Below, in pieces: positions 43,134 to 52,197 of a stretch of 64,000 nucleotides of DNA. This DNA is from CAYRSS01 sp964426945 (GTDB lineage Bacteria > Planctomycetota > Phycisphaerae > UBA1845). The position numbers and the translations under genes are program-made. The DNA is taken from assembly GCA_964426945.1 (NCBI GenBank), contig CAYRSS010000007.1, positions 1-64,000 of the forward strand, in the 5' to 3' direction. Position 1 is the first letter of the stretch. Each line of letters opens with the position of its first letter. A model generated the notes under the pieces. It saw only the letters and a program-made list of their open reading frames with translations. It ran no database searches and was not told where the DNA came from.

Positions 43134-44396
43134 ATGCTTCGTCATTGGCTTGTTGCTTTGTCGATCGGTTTTCTGACGGTGGCCGCCTACGCGCAGGACG
43201 GCTCCCGCGAGGATGACGAGCAGCGCGAACAGCGTCGCGCCGCCCGCCGGGCACAGCGTGAGGCCCAGCAGGACGGCGGCGATGACGCTGCACCCGAGGC
43301 GGGCCGTCGCGGCGAGGGTCGCCGCGGCCGTCGCGACGGTGGCGGGTTCGGCGGGCCGGGCTTCGGTGGACCCGGCTTCGGGGGTCCGGGTTTCGGCGGT
43401 CCCGGATTCGGTGGTCCGGGTGGCGGGCGCATGTTTGAGCGCCTCGCCGAGGAACTGGAGCTCACCGAGGAGCAGCGGCCCGAGTATGACGCCGTCGTCG
43501 CCGCCCACCGTGAGCGGATGGAAGGCATGCGCGACCTGTGGCGCGAGATGCGCGAGGCCCGTGAGGCGGGTGACGACGAGCGCGTGGCCGAGCTTCGCGA
43601 GCAGCTTGGCGGGCGCGAGGCGATGGAAGAGTCGATGAATGACACGCTCGACGAGCTCGCCCCGATCCTGGACGAACAGCAGCAGGGCCGGCTGACCGAG
43701 ATGCGCGAGGAAATGCGCGGACGCCGCGAGAACTTCGAGCAGATGCGCCGCTTTGCGACGGAGCTGCCCGACGAGGTCGGCATGGACGACGCGCAGCGGG
43801 AGCAGTTCGAGGCGCTGATACAGCGCCGCCGTGACGAGTTCCGCCAGCGGTTCGAGGAAATGCGGCCTGTGTTCCAGGAACTCCGCGAGGCGGAGGAGAG
43901 CGGAAATCGTGAGCGCGTCGACGAGCTGCGCGAACAGCTCCGCAACAACCAGCCGAACTTCGAGCAGCTTCGTGACGAGGGCCTTGAAGAGGTGCGCGAG
44001 ATTCTCAACCCCACCCAGCGGCCCAAGCTCGACGCGTTCTATGCCGAGGTGACCGGCACGTCGACCACGGGCGAGAAGGCCGACGCCGCCAAGGGCGAGA
44101 TGTCCGTCCGCCACGTCCTGATGTCGGCCTCGCGCGTGCGGCTCGACCGCGAGCAGCGCGGCGAGTGGAACACCATCCGCCGGGAAGCCATGAAGGAACT
44201 GCGCAAGATCGCGCCGCGCGACACCGCCGCGCAGGCTGCGCTCGCCACGACGGTGAAGGGCAAGATCACCGCGATTCTGACCGAGGCGCAGGTGGCCGAG
44301 TACGAGACCAAGCTGTCGGAGGCCGCGCCGAGCGCCCGCCGCGGTTTGGGGGGGGTTTCCGCGGGGCGGGGTGGCCCGCACCTGTATAAACCTTAA
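43134..44396 (+). CDS. Exported Gly-rich, coiled-coil protein
   Basis: 420 residues; GAAGGAAAAGGGG precedes the ATG. A signal peptide ends near AAYAQ-D (~21). Residues ~71-95 are five GFGGP units encoded by five 15-base tandem repeats (43344-43418). Most of the remainder is long charged helices in Arg/Glu heptads (for example RERMEGMRDLWREMREA), recalling Spy/CpxP-like periplasmic chaperones, though that is only a resemblance. The last ~20 residues change character at an eight-G run near 44346-44353. Adding one base would give a GLGGGFRG end instead, so the annotated C-terminus may be frameshifted. Confidence 0.75.
   Translation: MLRHWLVALSIGFLTVAAYAQDGSREDDEQREQRRAARRAQREAQQDGGDDAAPEAGRRGEGRRGRRDGGGFGGPGFGGPGFGGPGFGGPGFGGPGGGRMFERLAEELELTEEQRPEYDAVVAAHRERMEGMRDLWREMREAREAGDDERVAELREQLGGREAMEESMNDTLDELAPILDEQQQGRLTEMREEMRGRRENFEQMRRFATELPDEVGMDDAQREQFEALIQRRRDEFRQRFEEMRPVFQELREAEESGNRERVDELREQLRNNQPNFEQLRDEGLEEVREILNPTQRPKLDAFYAEVTGTSTTGEKADAAKGEMSVRHVLMSASRVRLDREQRGEWNTIRREAMKELRKIAPRDTAAQAALATTVKGKITAILTEAQVAEYETKLSEAAPSARRGLGGVSAGRGGPHLYKP
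43344..43418 (+). repeat. Five 15-bp coding tandem repeats (GFGGP units)
   Basis: GGNTTCGGNGGNCCN repeated five times within the exported protein gene. Synonymous third positions vary between units. Unit number could vary by slippage. Confidence 0.9.
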
Positions 44397-44559
44397 GGGG
44401 CGGCCGCCGGGGCACCGGCGCCGCCCGCCGATTGTCATTCCCGGAACGCGGCACAGCCGCCGCCCGTGACAACGTGCCAGTCGGCGGATACAACGGCGCG
44501 CGCCGGCTCGCGGTCGGCGCCGCTGCCCGAACGCCCGCCCGGTCCAGGAGGTCAGTCCG

Positions 44560-45744
44560 ATGTTCACCCGATCCGCCGTCTGCCTGTCACTGCTCTGTGC
44601 ATGCCTGTGGTGCGCGTCGTTGTCGGGCGAACCCGCCCGGACCAGCGGCGAGATTCCGCCGCAGCGGCTCGCCGCCGCGGCCGAGTCGCGCGTCCGCCTG
44701 GTGACAGCGATCGAGACTGTGCTGCGCGATATGGACGCGGCCCGGTTTCTCTCGGCGCACATCAGCGAGCGCGAGGGGGGCTTCGTGTACGACGTCCGCG
44801 TGCTGGCGGGCGAGTCGGTGCGTAGTGCGCTGGTCAGCGCCAACAGCGGGGCGATCGTGGAGGTTGTCGACGTCGTGCCCGACGCGGAAGAGACGGCGGA
44901 CCTGGAGTCGCTTCGCCCGGCGATCGAGAGCGCGCACATTTCGGCGCTGCAGGCGCTGGAGGCCGCGCTCAGCCGCTTGCCCGACGCCCGCGGCGTCAGC
45001 GTCGAATTTGCCGTGGACGCGGCGACGCCGGTGTACCGGATCAAGCTCGTGGCCCGTGGCCGCGTGGCGTCGGTGACGCTCGACGCCTTGACGGCGCAGC
45101 CCGTGGTTGCGTCACCCGACGGGCCGCCGCGCCCGGAGGCGGCCAAGACGGAACCCGCCAAGGCGACAGTGTGGAACTTCGACAAGGCCGAGCCCGGCAA
45201 GCTCCCCGAGGGTTGGAAGGCCGGGGAGACCGGGTCCAGTACGCCCGCGGGCCGGTGGGAGGTCGCCAGGGACGACGGCGCGACCAGCAAGCCGAACGTC
45301 TTTTCGCTGGTGGCCGGCGCCGGGGCGGACAGCGCCTACAGCGTGGCGATGCTGGGCGGTACGAGCGCGAAGGATCTCGAACTGTCGGTGCGCGTCCGGG
45401 CGAACGGCGGCAAAGTCGACCAGGGCGGCGGCCTGATCTGGCGCTGCCGCGACGAGAACAACTACTACATCTGCCGGTTCAACCCGCTGGAGAGCAACTT
45501 CCGCGTCTACCACGTCGTCGATGCGCGGCGCACACAACTGGCCAGCGCCAAGGTCGAAACGGTCGCCGGTCGGTGGTACACGGTGCGCGTGGTGATGAAG
45601 GGCGCGGAGATCGTCTGCTGGCTGGATGATCAGAAACTGCTGGAGGCGAAGGACGAGACGTTCGCGGAGGCGGGGCTGATCGGGTTGTGGACGAAGGCCG
45701 ACGCGCTGACGTCGTTCGACGATCTGACGCTCGGGACGCCGTAG
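44560..45744 (+). CDS. Exported protein with PepSY-like and LamG/DUF1080-like domains
   Basis: 394 residues; GGAGGTCAGTCCG precedes the ATG. A signal peptide ends near SLSGE (~23). Residues ~35-185 hold two PepSY-like repeats (VYDVRVLAGESVRSALVSA and VYRIKLVARGRVASVTLDA). Residues ~205-394 form a concanavalin-like jelly-roll (WNFDKAEPGKLPEGW, GGLIWRCRDENNYYICRF, WYTVRVVMKGAEIVCWLDDQ and SFDDLTLGTP), as in DUF1080/LamG proteins that bind glycans. There is no catalytic pair. It lies ~160 bases after the Gly-rich gene on the same strand and may share its transcript. Confidence 0.78.
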   Translation: MFTRSAVCLSLLCACLWCASLSGEPARTSGEIPPQRLAAAAESRVRLVTAIETVLRDMDAARFLSAHISEREGGFVYDVRVLAGESVRSALVSANSGAIVEVVDVVPDAEETADLESLRPAIESAHISALQALEAALSRLPDARGVSVEFAVDAATPVYRIKLVARGRVASVTLDALTAQPVVASPDGPPRPEAAKTEPAKATVWNFDKAEPGKLPEGWKAGETGSSTPAGRWEVARDDGATSKPNVFSLVAGAGADSAYSVAMLGGTSAKDLELSVRVRANGGKVDQGGGLIWRCRDENNYYICRFNPLESNFRVYHVVDARRTQLASAKVETVAGRWYTVRVVMKGAEIVCWLDDQKLLEAKDETFAEAGLIGLWTKADALTSFDDLTLGTP

Positions 45745-45774
45745 CGCGTCTTCAAAGCCCGATCTTCTGCCGCG

Positions 45775-46731
45775 TCAGCGGGCCGTTCGCTCACGAAGCA
45801 CCTCTTCTACAATCCGCCGTACCTTCGTGTGGCACGCCGGATGGGCCTCGAGGTATTTCAGATCCTCCGCCTTCACCACGTAGCCGCCGGGCTCGTCCGT
45901 CTGCACGGCGCGGCTCGACGCTTCGTTCCACGTCATGCGGCGCTGGTCGCGCCAGGTGCGCAAGGTGTCGCGGAGGGCCTCGTCGTCGCCGGTGACACAG
46001 AGCCAGTACAGCAGGCCGCGGCTGTTGCCCCGCCAGCCGAGAAGCACCTGCTTCGCGTAGAAGCCCGTGTCGGCCTTCATCTCGGGGGTGAGCTTGGTCC
46101 AGTCGCCGTCAGGCGGCGTGGGCAGAACGCTCTCGTCCCACCGGCCGCGGCCGATCCAGCCGCGCGTGTAGCCCTCGAGCCAGAAGTAGCGCTGGATGCC
46201 GTAGGGGCTTCGCCGGCCGTAGTCGGTGTACGCCTCCTGGATGTAGTCGGCGATCATCTTCACCTGGATCTCGGGATGATCGCGGCAGAAGGCGTAAACC
46301 TCAGCCTCCGACCAGTCGGGGCTCACGCCGTAGGGCAGGCCGTATCGCGTGCGCACGTTGGTCACCGTGATCTGCCACGGGCCGATGGTCGTCTGGCCGA
46401 TCATGTCCTTCGTCTCGGCGGCGCTGGTCATCCCCCATCGCCGATCGGGCTTGTTGAAGAGGCTCGCGCCCTCCTGAATCGCCTCCACCCACAGGTCTTC
46501 GAGCCCGACTAGCGGCCAGCGTCCCTCGGCCCGGCCCTCGCGCAGGACCCGCCACGCGGTGTCGAGCACGATGCCTCCGCCCTCACCGTAGGCGTCTGAC
46601 GCTGCCGCGATGGCCTGATGGCGGCGATCCAGATCGCCGACGGCCTGCCGGGCACGCACCGCGGAGCCGCAGCCACCGGCCAGAAGCAAGCCGATGATTG
46701 TCGCGGCGTGGAGAGGGAATCGACCGGACAT
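45775..46731 (-). CDS. Lipoprotein of unknown function
   Basis: 318 residues with a lipobox LLLAGGC (Cys21). The mature part contains many aromatic residues (IGPWQITVTNVRTRYGLPYG, DYGRRSPYGIQRYFWLEGY, WIGRGRWDESV) and a C-terminal charged helix. The WQI and Glu pattern faintly recalls lysozyme-fold transglycosylases, but no clear active site was found. No family was recognised. It converges with the PepSY/LamG gene (~30 bases between their ends). The downstream secreted giant is separate and on the same strand upstream of it. Confidence 0.65.
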   Translation of the reverse strand: MSGRFPLHAATIIGLLLAGGCGSAVRARQAVGDLDRRHQAIAAASDAYGEGGGIVLDTAWRVLREGRAEGRWPLVGLEDLWVEAIQEGASLFNKPDRRWGMTSAAETKDMIGQTTIGPWQITVTNVRTRYGLPYGVSPDWSEAEVYAFCRDHPEIQVKMIADYIQEAYTDYGRRSPYGIQRYFWLEGYTRGWIGRGRWDESVLPTPPDGDWTKLTPEMKADTGFYAKQVLLGWRGNSRGLLYWLCVTGDDEALRDTLRTWRDQRRMTWNEASSRAVQTDEPGGYVVKAEDLKYLEAHPACHTKVRRIVEEVLRERTAR

Positions 46732-46845
46732 GGTGGAGTGGCACTCCCGATGCAGCCCGACCGCGCGGCTGGTGACGGTCGCCGCGGCCCGACGCGCCGG
46801 TCATCCTAGCCTCGCGACCCCCGCGATGCTACGCCGGCGCAGCCG

Positions 46846-46907
46846 CAGGGCGGGGCGGTCACACCGGCCGCCGGGCATCGGCGACCGGGCGTGACGACCC
46901 CGCCCTG
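46846..46907 (-). terminator. Hairpin after the secreted giant gene
   Basis: CAGGGCGGGG-CG-GTCAC (46846-46862) pairs with GTGAC-GA-CCCCGCCCTG (46891-46907), 15 bp with one internal loop. It lies 28 bases past the stop codon of the 1430-residue gene on its strand. There is no T tract, so termination efficiency is uncertain. Confidence 0.55.
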
Positions 46908-46935
46908 GCTGGGCCCCGCGTTGTCGCAGGTTGGC

Positions 46936-49900
46936 TCAGTCGTCGCCTTCGCACTCGCCCGGGTAGTCGACCGATACTCCGGCCAAGTCGGCGAAGCAGT
47001 CATACGCGTAGGTCACGCCGTCGCAGCCGCAGACCGGGTCCCACACATCGAGCGGACAACCGCCGGGGATGGGCTTGCAGTAGCCGGTGAAGTCGCAGCA
47101 GCACTTCCCGTCGGGCAGCTCGCAGAAGTACCCGTCAGGACATTCGATGCCCGCGAATCCGCCGCACACCTGCACCGTGGTGCAATCGAACTCTTCCTCC
47201 TCGGGGCAGTCGAAGAAGTCGCCGAGGTAAGTGCCGCCCTGGCATTCGCAGTAGTGGCGCGAGATGGGCGACGTACACGCGCCGTCGAGGCAGCATCCCC
47301 CGGGCAGCAGCAGCCCGCAGGCGACTTCGTCGCAGGTGAACAGGCCGGACCAGAGACCGCAGAGCTCCTGGCATTCGGCTTCCGAGACATCGTCAAGGCA
47401 CGCCCCTTCAACGCAGCAGCGGCCGTCCCACGGACAATCAACCTCGTCGCAGCTCGTACCGTTGCCGCGCCACACGCCTCCGTCGCGCTCACAGAAGCAG
47501 CGATACGTTTCGGTGCACGCGCCGGCGTCGTCGGTGCAGCAGGCACCGCGCGCCTGCGGGGGGCAGCGCACGAGGCGAATGGGGGCCGGGCTGATGCCGT
47601 CGAAGGTCCCACCGGCCTGCGGACCGGCGGACACTCCCAGCGAGAACACTTGCACGGGCGAGATGATCCCACCGCAGCGCGAGTTGGCGCCGTGGAAAAT
47701 GCCGCAATCTGCTTCGCACAGGTCCTGCGGGACGTTGGCGCACCCGCCATCTGGATAGCAGCAGGCCCCGATCGGCGTACACGGGCCGCGATGGTCGATG
47801 GATACGCCGGCGCGATCCGCCTCGCATTCGTTGATATACGTGCGGCCGTCGCAGCCGCAGACGTAGTCCACGATGCGCGGGCAAGCCGTGGGCCGTGTCG
47901 TGCACACGCCGAAGAAGTCGCAGCAGCACTCACCTTCGGCGGTCTTGCAGAACTCGCCCTTGTCGCAGGGAAGCCCCTGGATGCCGCCGCATATCTGCGG
48001 GCACTCGCCCTCGTGCAGGATCGAGACGCCCGCCGCCGCGGCGTCGCAGTCGTTGCTGTAGGTCTGGCCGTCGCAGCCACACACGGGGTCCCACACATCG
48101 GGGCAGCCCGTGGGCATCGTCGTGCACACGCCCGCGGCGCTGCACTGCCCGGTCGGCCGCCGGCAGTAGTGACCGAACTGCGGATAGCCGCAGTCCGCAT
48201 TGTCGTGGCAGACCACGGCTTCGCAGCCATCGCCGTCGAAGTAGTAGACTGTCGGCGGGCTCGGCCACGACGACCAACGGAGGTAGATGTAGGCGACGCC
48301 GATGGCGTCCAACTCGGCGAGGATTTCCGGCGACATGCCCGGTTCGAGCCGCGGCTCGAAGATGAAGTGCTCGCCGAAATTGTGGTGGTCAGGCTTGTAC
48401 GTCTGCGAGTACCAGCCGTGCAGCACGATCGGGTCGGTCGTCAGCCCCTTGATCTCCGTCTCGACCCAGTGCGACAGCGGCGCGGTGTAGCCCGCGGGGG
48501 CCGTGCCGAAGGGCCAGTAGAACGTCGTGTCGATCCGGATCTCCTCGTCATACAGGCGGTTCTGCAGCAGATCATCTTCCGCGGGCTGGAGGCAGGGGCC
48601 GATGACGATCGTGTCCTCGCTGCGAGTGGTTACGCCGAGCTGCCAGTCCCAGTAGGGGACCGGCTCGTCATAACCGGCCTGCACGATGAACGCGTTGTCG
48701 AGGTGGAAAAAGCCGGCGAGGTTGCCGAGGTCGGTCATGGTGATGACCGGGCTCTCGGCCTTCGACACCAGTTCGCCGAGCTGTTCGGTGATGAGGGTGT
48801 ATCGTCGCGGATTGGGCAGGTCGGCGAGGATGAAGCCGTCTTCGGAGAGGGCGTTGTCCTCGTCATAGTAGTGAGACGCGTTCGGGAAGCCCGCGAGCGG
48901 GCCCTCCAGCGTCCGCGTGAAGCACCCGTCGGTGTATTCGAGCGAGACGTGATCGTAAATCGTCTCTTCCAGGTTCTCGGGCGAGAGCCAGATGCTGCGC
49001 GTCGAAAGTCCCCACTTCGACTTGAGACGGTGATTGGCGAACACGTCGCTCGACTCGAAGTACTGTTCGCCCTGGTAGGTGCAGTACTCGGCGGGGTCGT
49101 TCATCAGGAAGGGGGTGATCGACGGCGTCGTGTCGGGTTCGGGGATCTTGCGTACCTGCTTGACATCGAGGCGGCCGTCGGGCGCGACGCGCTTGTACTC
49201 GTAGTCGAGCAGGAAGCTGTTCTGCCCGATGGTCAGGGCGTAGTCGTCGGCCACGATGCGCATGAGCGACGCCAGCAGTTCGTAGTCGTCCTGCCAGTTC
49301 ATGACCGTGTGGCCCAACTGCATGAGGGTCGAGTAGCGCAGGATGTCCGCCCCGAACCAGGTCGGCGAGACGTAGTACTGCACCTCCTCCGGCAGGGCGC
49401 CGCCCTCCGGATTGGCCACGGAGACCGCGCCAAGCTGCGTGACCATCAGCCCGTCGTGGCCGAAAGTGTTGCGCCGGTGGGTCGCAACGCCGTTGGCCAT
49501 CTCGATTTCATCGGGGTAGGAGTGGTGCACGAGCACGGCCATGCCAACGTCGCTTTCGTCCACTCCCCAGCGCAGACGTTCGATGAACGCATTCTGGTTG
49601 TAGAAGCTGCCGTAGACGCGCTTGATGGCGCGGAAAACCCCGCGCTCGTCCGCCTCGCTCGGGTCGCAATGGCTCGGCCCGACGGTGTCGCCGTCGAGAT
49701 CGTCGGCGAGGCAGCCGCTGAAGCTCTCGTAGAGCCCTGCGCCGGTGAACTGGTCGCTGTCTTCGACGTTCGTCGAGCTTCGGAAGCGGATCTTCTGAAG
49801 CGGGTCGAACTCATACTGCGGGTCCATGAGCACGGCGATGATGGCGCTCTGCTGGGCCGGGGTGAACTGGCTGTAGGACGCGTTGCGGAACCAGGTGCGG

Positions 49901-51228
49901 ACGTCGTCGAGGTCGTCGGCCAGCGCCTGGAAGTCCGGCGGCCAACTGTACCCGCCCAGCTTGTTCTGAATGTCCTGGCGAAGCGTGTTGCCCGTCGCAG
50001 GGATGACCTGATCGAGGTAGGCATTCCAAAGGTCGAACGACAGCCCCGCGCCCTTCAGGCAGTTGGCCGGGATGTTGCGCCGCAGGAAGCCGTAGTTCGA
50101 AGCCTTGCCGCCGAAGTAGCGGATGTCCTGCAGCGTGAGACCCTCCGTGTTCGCGCTGATGGCGCCGTAGGTCTCCATCGGCTGGAGGTTCAGCGGGGGC
50201 AGGGCCTTGAGGGCGAGCAACTCCGCAATCGTCTCCTCGCTCAGGATGCCTTCGACGTCATGGATCCGCACCGTGCTTTCGCCGAAGTTCACGTCGTACG
50301 CGGTGACAATCACCCGGTGGCCGACGAGGGACTGCGCCTGGGCGGCGTCCTCCGCGAGGGCGAGGTGGACAAACGGGATGTTGAAGCTGTTGGCGAGGAT
50401 GGCCACGTGGGAGTTAGGCGTTGACGGGCTGAGCGTCAGGATGCCCTGCAGGTAGGGCATCTCAGCGGGCACGCCGTCGGTCAGCACGATGTCGTCGGGG
50501 CCGAGCTGACCGCTGAGGTAGGCGTCCTCGATGTCCTCGCCTTCGACAAACTTGAGCGTGCCCAGCGCCCAGCCGGGTGAGTAGATCGAGTTGCCCAGGG
50601 CCCACCGCGCCGTCGAGCTGACCAAGACGCCGTTGGCGGCGAGATACGCTTCGTGTTCCAGGGCCGAGGCCAGCTGCTCGTACGTCGGGAAGTAGTACGC
50701 CTGCACCCCCGGATCGGCGTTCACCGAGTTCTTCACGAGGTGGAAGTACTCGATAACCTCGTCGGGCGTGTAGGGATCCTGCCGGACGAGTTGAATGCCG
50801 AATTCCTGGATCGGCGGCGGCGGCGGGAACATCCCGCTGGCAGGCATTAGGACCGCGCCCAGCACGGCCTGCTGCCCGGCCGCGTGCAGCGTGACCGCGT
50901 TGAACTGCTCGAGCGTCAGCCCCAGCAGCGGGTCCAGCCGCTCCGTGCCGAATTGGTAGTGGAACGGATAGGTGTTGCTGTTCTGGTAGTAGACCGTCTC
51001 GTCGTCACACAGCAGGATCGTGAACTTCACCCAGTCCGGGTTGCCCGAGGTGGTGCCGTACACGCGGAACGGCTCTTCCGGAAAGTCGATTGCGTTCTTC
51101 CACGACTCGTGGGGCGTAACCGTGCAGGGTTGCGCCGGCGCCGGCGAGGCGCACAGGGCGAAGCTCAGCAGAGAAAGCGAACTTGCGCAGCCCGATAGCC
51201 CGATTGGGCGCCATGACGATAGGATCAT
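46936..51228 (-). CDS. Secreted giant: PEP-synthase-like (swivel plus PPDK_N) core with Kazal modules
   Basis: 1430 residues from the ATG at 51228, with GGGGAGAG upstream. A signal peptide ends near APAQ-P (~33). Residues ~240-300 resemble the swivelling phosphohistidine domain of PEP-utilising enzymes (LSPSTPNSHVAIL, candidate His274). Residues ~370-510 match the PPDK_N/PEP-synthase ATP-binding domain (GGKASNYGFLRR, RFRSSTNVEDSDQFTGAGLY). The last ~390 residues are Cys-rich: at least three Kazal-type units (DPVCGCDGQTYSNDC, YVCGCDGRTYINEC, DPVCGCDGVTYAYDC), about four GACC-x-C repeats, and CGG...C modules. Dikinases are cytosolic, so an exported one with protease-inhibitor modules is unusual. 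Catalysis outside the cell is unproven. Confidence 0.82.
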   Translation of the reverse strand: MILSSWRPIGLSGCASSLSLLSFALCASPAPAQPCTVTPHESWKNAIDFPEEPFRVYGTTSGNPDWVKFTILLCDDETVYYQNSNTYPFHYQFGTERLDPLLGLTLEQFNAVTLHAAGQQAVLGAVLMPASGMFPPPPPIQEFGIQLVRQDPYTPDEVIEYFHLVKNSVNADPGVQAYYFPTYEQLASALEHEAYLAANGVLVSSTARWALGNSIYSPGWALGTLKFVEGEDIEDAYLSGQLGPDDIVLTDGVPAEMPYLQGILTLSPSTPNSHVAILANSFNIPFVHLALAEDAAQAQSLVGHRVIVTAYDVNFGESTVRIHDVEGILSEETIAELLALKALPPLNLQPMETYGAISANTEGLTLQDIRYFGGKASNYGFLRRNIPANCLKGAGLSFDLWNAYLDQVIPATGNTLRQDIQNKLGGYSWPPDFQALADDLDDVRTWFRNASYSQFTPAQQSAIIAVLMDPQYEFDPLQKIRFRSSTNVEDSDQFTGAGLYESFSGCLADDLDGDTVGPSHCDPSEADERGVFRAIKRVYGSFYNQNAFIERLRWGVDESDVGMAVLVHHSYPDEIEMANGVATHRRNTFGHDGLMVTQLGAVSVANPEGGALPEEVQYYVSPTWFGADILRYSTLMQLGHTVMNWQDDYELLASLMRIVADDYALTIGQNSFLLDYEYKRVAPDGRLDVKQVRKIPEPDTTPSITPFLMNDPAEYCTYQGEQYFESSDVFANHRLKSKWGLSTRSIWLSPENLEETIYDHVSLEYTDGCFTRTLEGPLAGFPNASHYYDEDNALSEDGFILADLPNPRRYTLITEQLGELVSKAESPVITMTDLGNLAGFFHLDNAFIVQAGYDEPVPYWDWQLGVTTRSEDTIVIGPCLQPAEDDLLQNRLYDEEIRIDTTFYWPFGTAPAGYTAPLSHWVETEIKGLTTDPIVLHGWYSQTYKPDHHNFGEHFIFEPRLEPGMSPEILAELDAIGVAYIYLRWSSWPSPPTVYYFDGDGCEAVVCHDNADCGYPQFGHYCRRPTGQCSAAGVCTTMPTGCPDVWDPVCGCDGQTYSNDCDAAAAGVSILHEGECPQICGGIQGLPCDKGEFCKTAEGECCCDFFGVCTTRPTACPRIVDYVCGCDGRTYINECEADRAGVSIDHRGPCTPIGACCYPDGGCANVPQDLCEADCGIFHGANSRCGGIISPVQVFSLGVSAGPQAGGTFDGISPAPIRLVRCPPQARGACCTDDAGACTETYRCFCERDGGVWRGNGTSCDEVDCPWDGRCCVEGACLDDVSEAECQELCGLWSGLFTCDEVACGLLLPGGCCLDGACTSPISRHYCECQGGTYLGDFFDCPEEEEFDCTTVQVCGGFAGIECPDGYFCELPDGKCCCDFTGYCKPIPGGCPLDVWDPVCGCDGVTYAYDCFADLAGVSVDYPGECEGDD

Positions 51229-51548
51229 GTCACTCTCCCCGAAACGAATGCACCCCGACCTCACACGATGCGGCCGGACATGTACCCCCCAAGGCCGCAG
51301 CAGGATTATCATCCTAGCGAGCGGCGCCGACGGCCAGAAGGGGGCGGCGGCATGTTTCGTCACCCACCATGGTTATGTAACGCTCTCGCGGCGCGGATCG
51401 CCCTTGGTGCAACTGCACGTTGCCGGGGTGGAGAGGGGCGGCTAGAGTCCGGCTGAACTGTCGTGCGGCGGCGCGGATGGTCAGCGCGCCGCGCGTTTCA
51501 TCTCCGGGGGCCCGCCGGGTTCCCTTCCGCCACGAGGCGAGTACAGCC
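51229..51548. other. Divergent intergenic region
   Basis: About 320 bases between the starts of the secreted giant (minus) and the molybdenum enzyme operon (plus). No ORF with family features is seen. It presumably carries both promoters, but no convincing -35/-10 pair could be chosen in this GC-rich sequence. Confidence 0.5.
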
Positions 51549-52163
51549 ATGGCCGACTCGAAGCACTCCGGACGTGACGGCCTGACCCGTCGTGAGTTTG
51601 TCGCCGGCTCGGTGGCAGCGGGGGCGAGCCTCGCCGCGACCGGCTTGGCAGCTCCCGCACGCGGCGCGAGCGATCCACCGGCGGCCGCGGCAGGCGGCAG
51701 CGAGCTCTCCATGAACCAACTGATGGTCAACGGCAAGTCGTACGCGCTGCCCGCTGATCCGCGGGTGACTCTCCTCGACGCGCTCCGCGAGTACCTGGGG
51801 CTGCCGGGGACGAAGAAGGGCTGCGACCATGGCCAGTGCGGCGCGTGCACAGTGCTGGTCGACGGCCGTCGGGTGAACTCGTGTCTCATGCTGGCCTGTG
51901 CGGCGGCGGGCTCGCGGATCACCACCATCGAAGGACTCGCCGAGGGTGACGTGCTGCACCCGATGCAGGCCGCGTTCATCAAGTTCGACGCGTTTCAGTG
52001 CGGCTACTGCACGCCGGGACAGATCTGCTCGGCCGTCGGGCTCGCGGCGGAGGGACGCGCCCGTACCGACGCCGACATCCGCGAGCAGATGAGTGGAAAT
52101 CTCTGCCGCTGCGGTGCGTACGTGAACATTGTTGAGGCCGTGCGCGAAGGGTTGAAGGCGTGA
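51549..52163 (+). CDS. paoA: Molybdenum hydroxylase 2Fe-2S subunit, Tat-exported (PaoA-like)
   Basis: 204 residues from the ATG at 51549. A Tat signal (TRREFVAG, Arg14-Arg15, then an Ala-rich core to ~40) exports the folded enzyme. Two 2Fe-2S sites are complete: the plant-type cluster Cys92/97/100/112 (GCDHGQCGAC) and the second cluster Cys151/154/186/188 (CGYC and CRC). It is the electron-transfer subunit of the periplasmic aldehyde oxidoreductase type PaoABC rather than of cytosolic xanthine dehydrogenase. The Tat signal and next-gene order (FAD, then Mo subunit) support this. Confidence 0.92.
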   Translation: MADSKHSGRDGLTRREFVAGSVAAGASLAATGLAAPARGASDPPAAAAGGSELSMNQLMVNGKSYALPADPRVTLLDALREYLGLPGTKKGCDHGQCGACTVLVDGRRVNSCLMLACAAAGSRITTIEGLAEGDVLHPMQAAFIKFDAFQCGYCTPGQICSAVGLAAEGRARTDADIREQMSGNLCRCGAYVNIVEAVREGLKA

Positions 52164-52197
52164 TCGGCGGCCCGAGCATCGCCGCGAGGTAACAGTC

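Noticed and set aside
43344..43418. Possible CRISPR-like array of short repeats
   Set aside because: Units are 15 bases with no spacers and encode GFGGP in frame, so it is a coding repeat.
46891..50424. Long plus-strand open frame of 1177 codons opposite the secreted giant gene
   Set aside because: It lies fully antisense to a gene with clear domains. Its translation is biased to Ala/Arg/Val/Gly as expected from GC-rich antisense codons, with no family motif.
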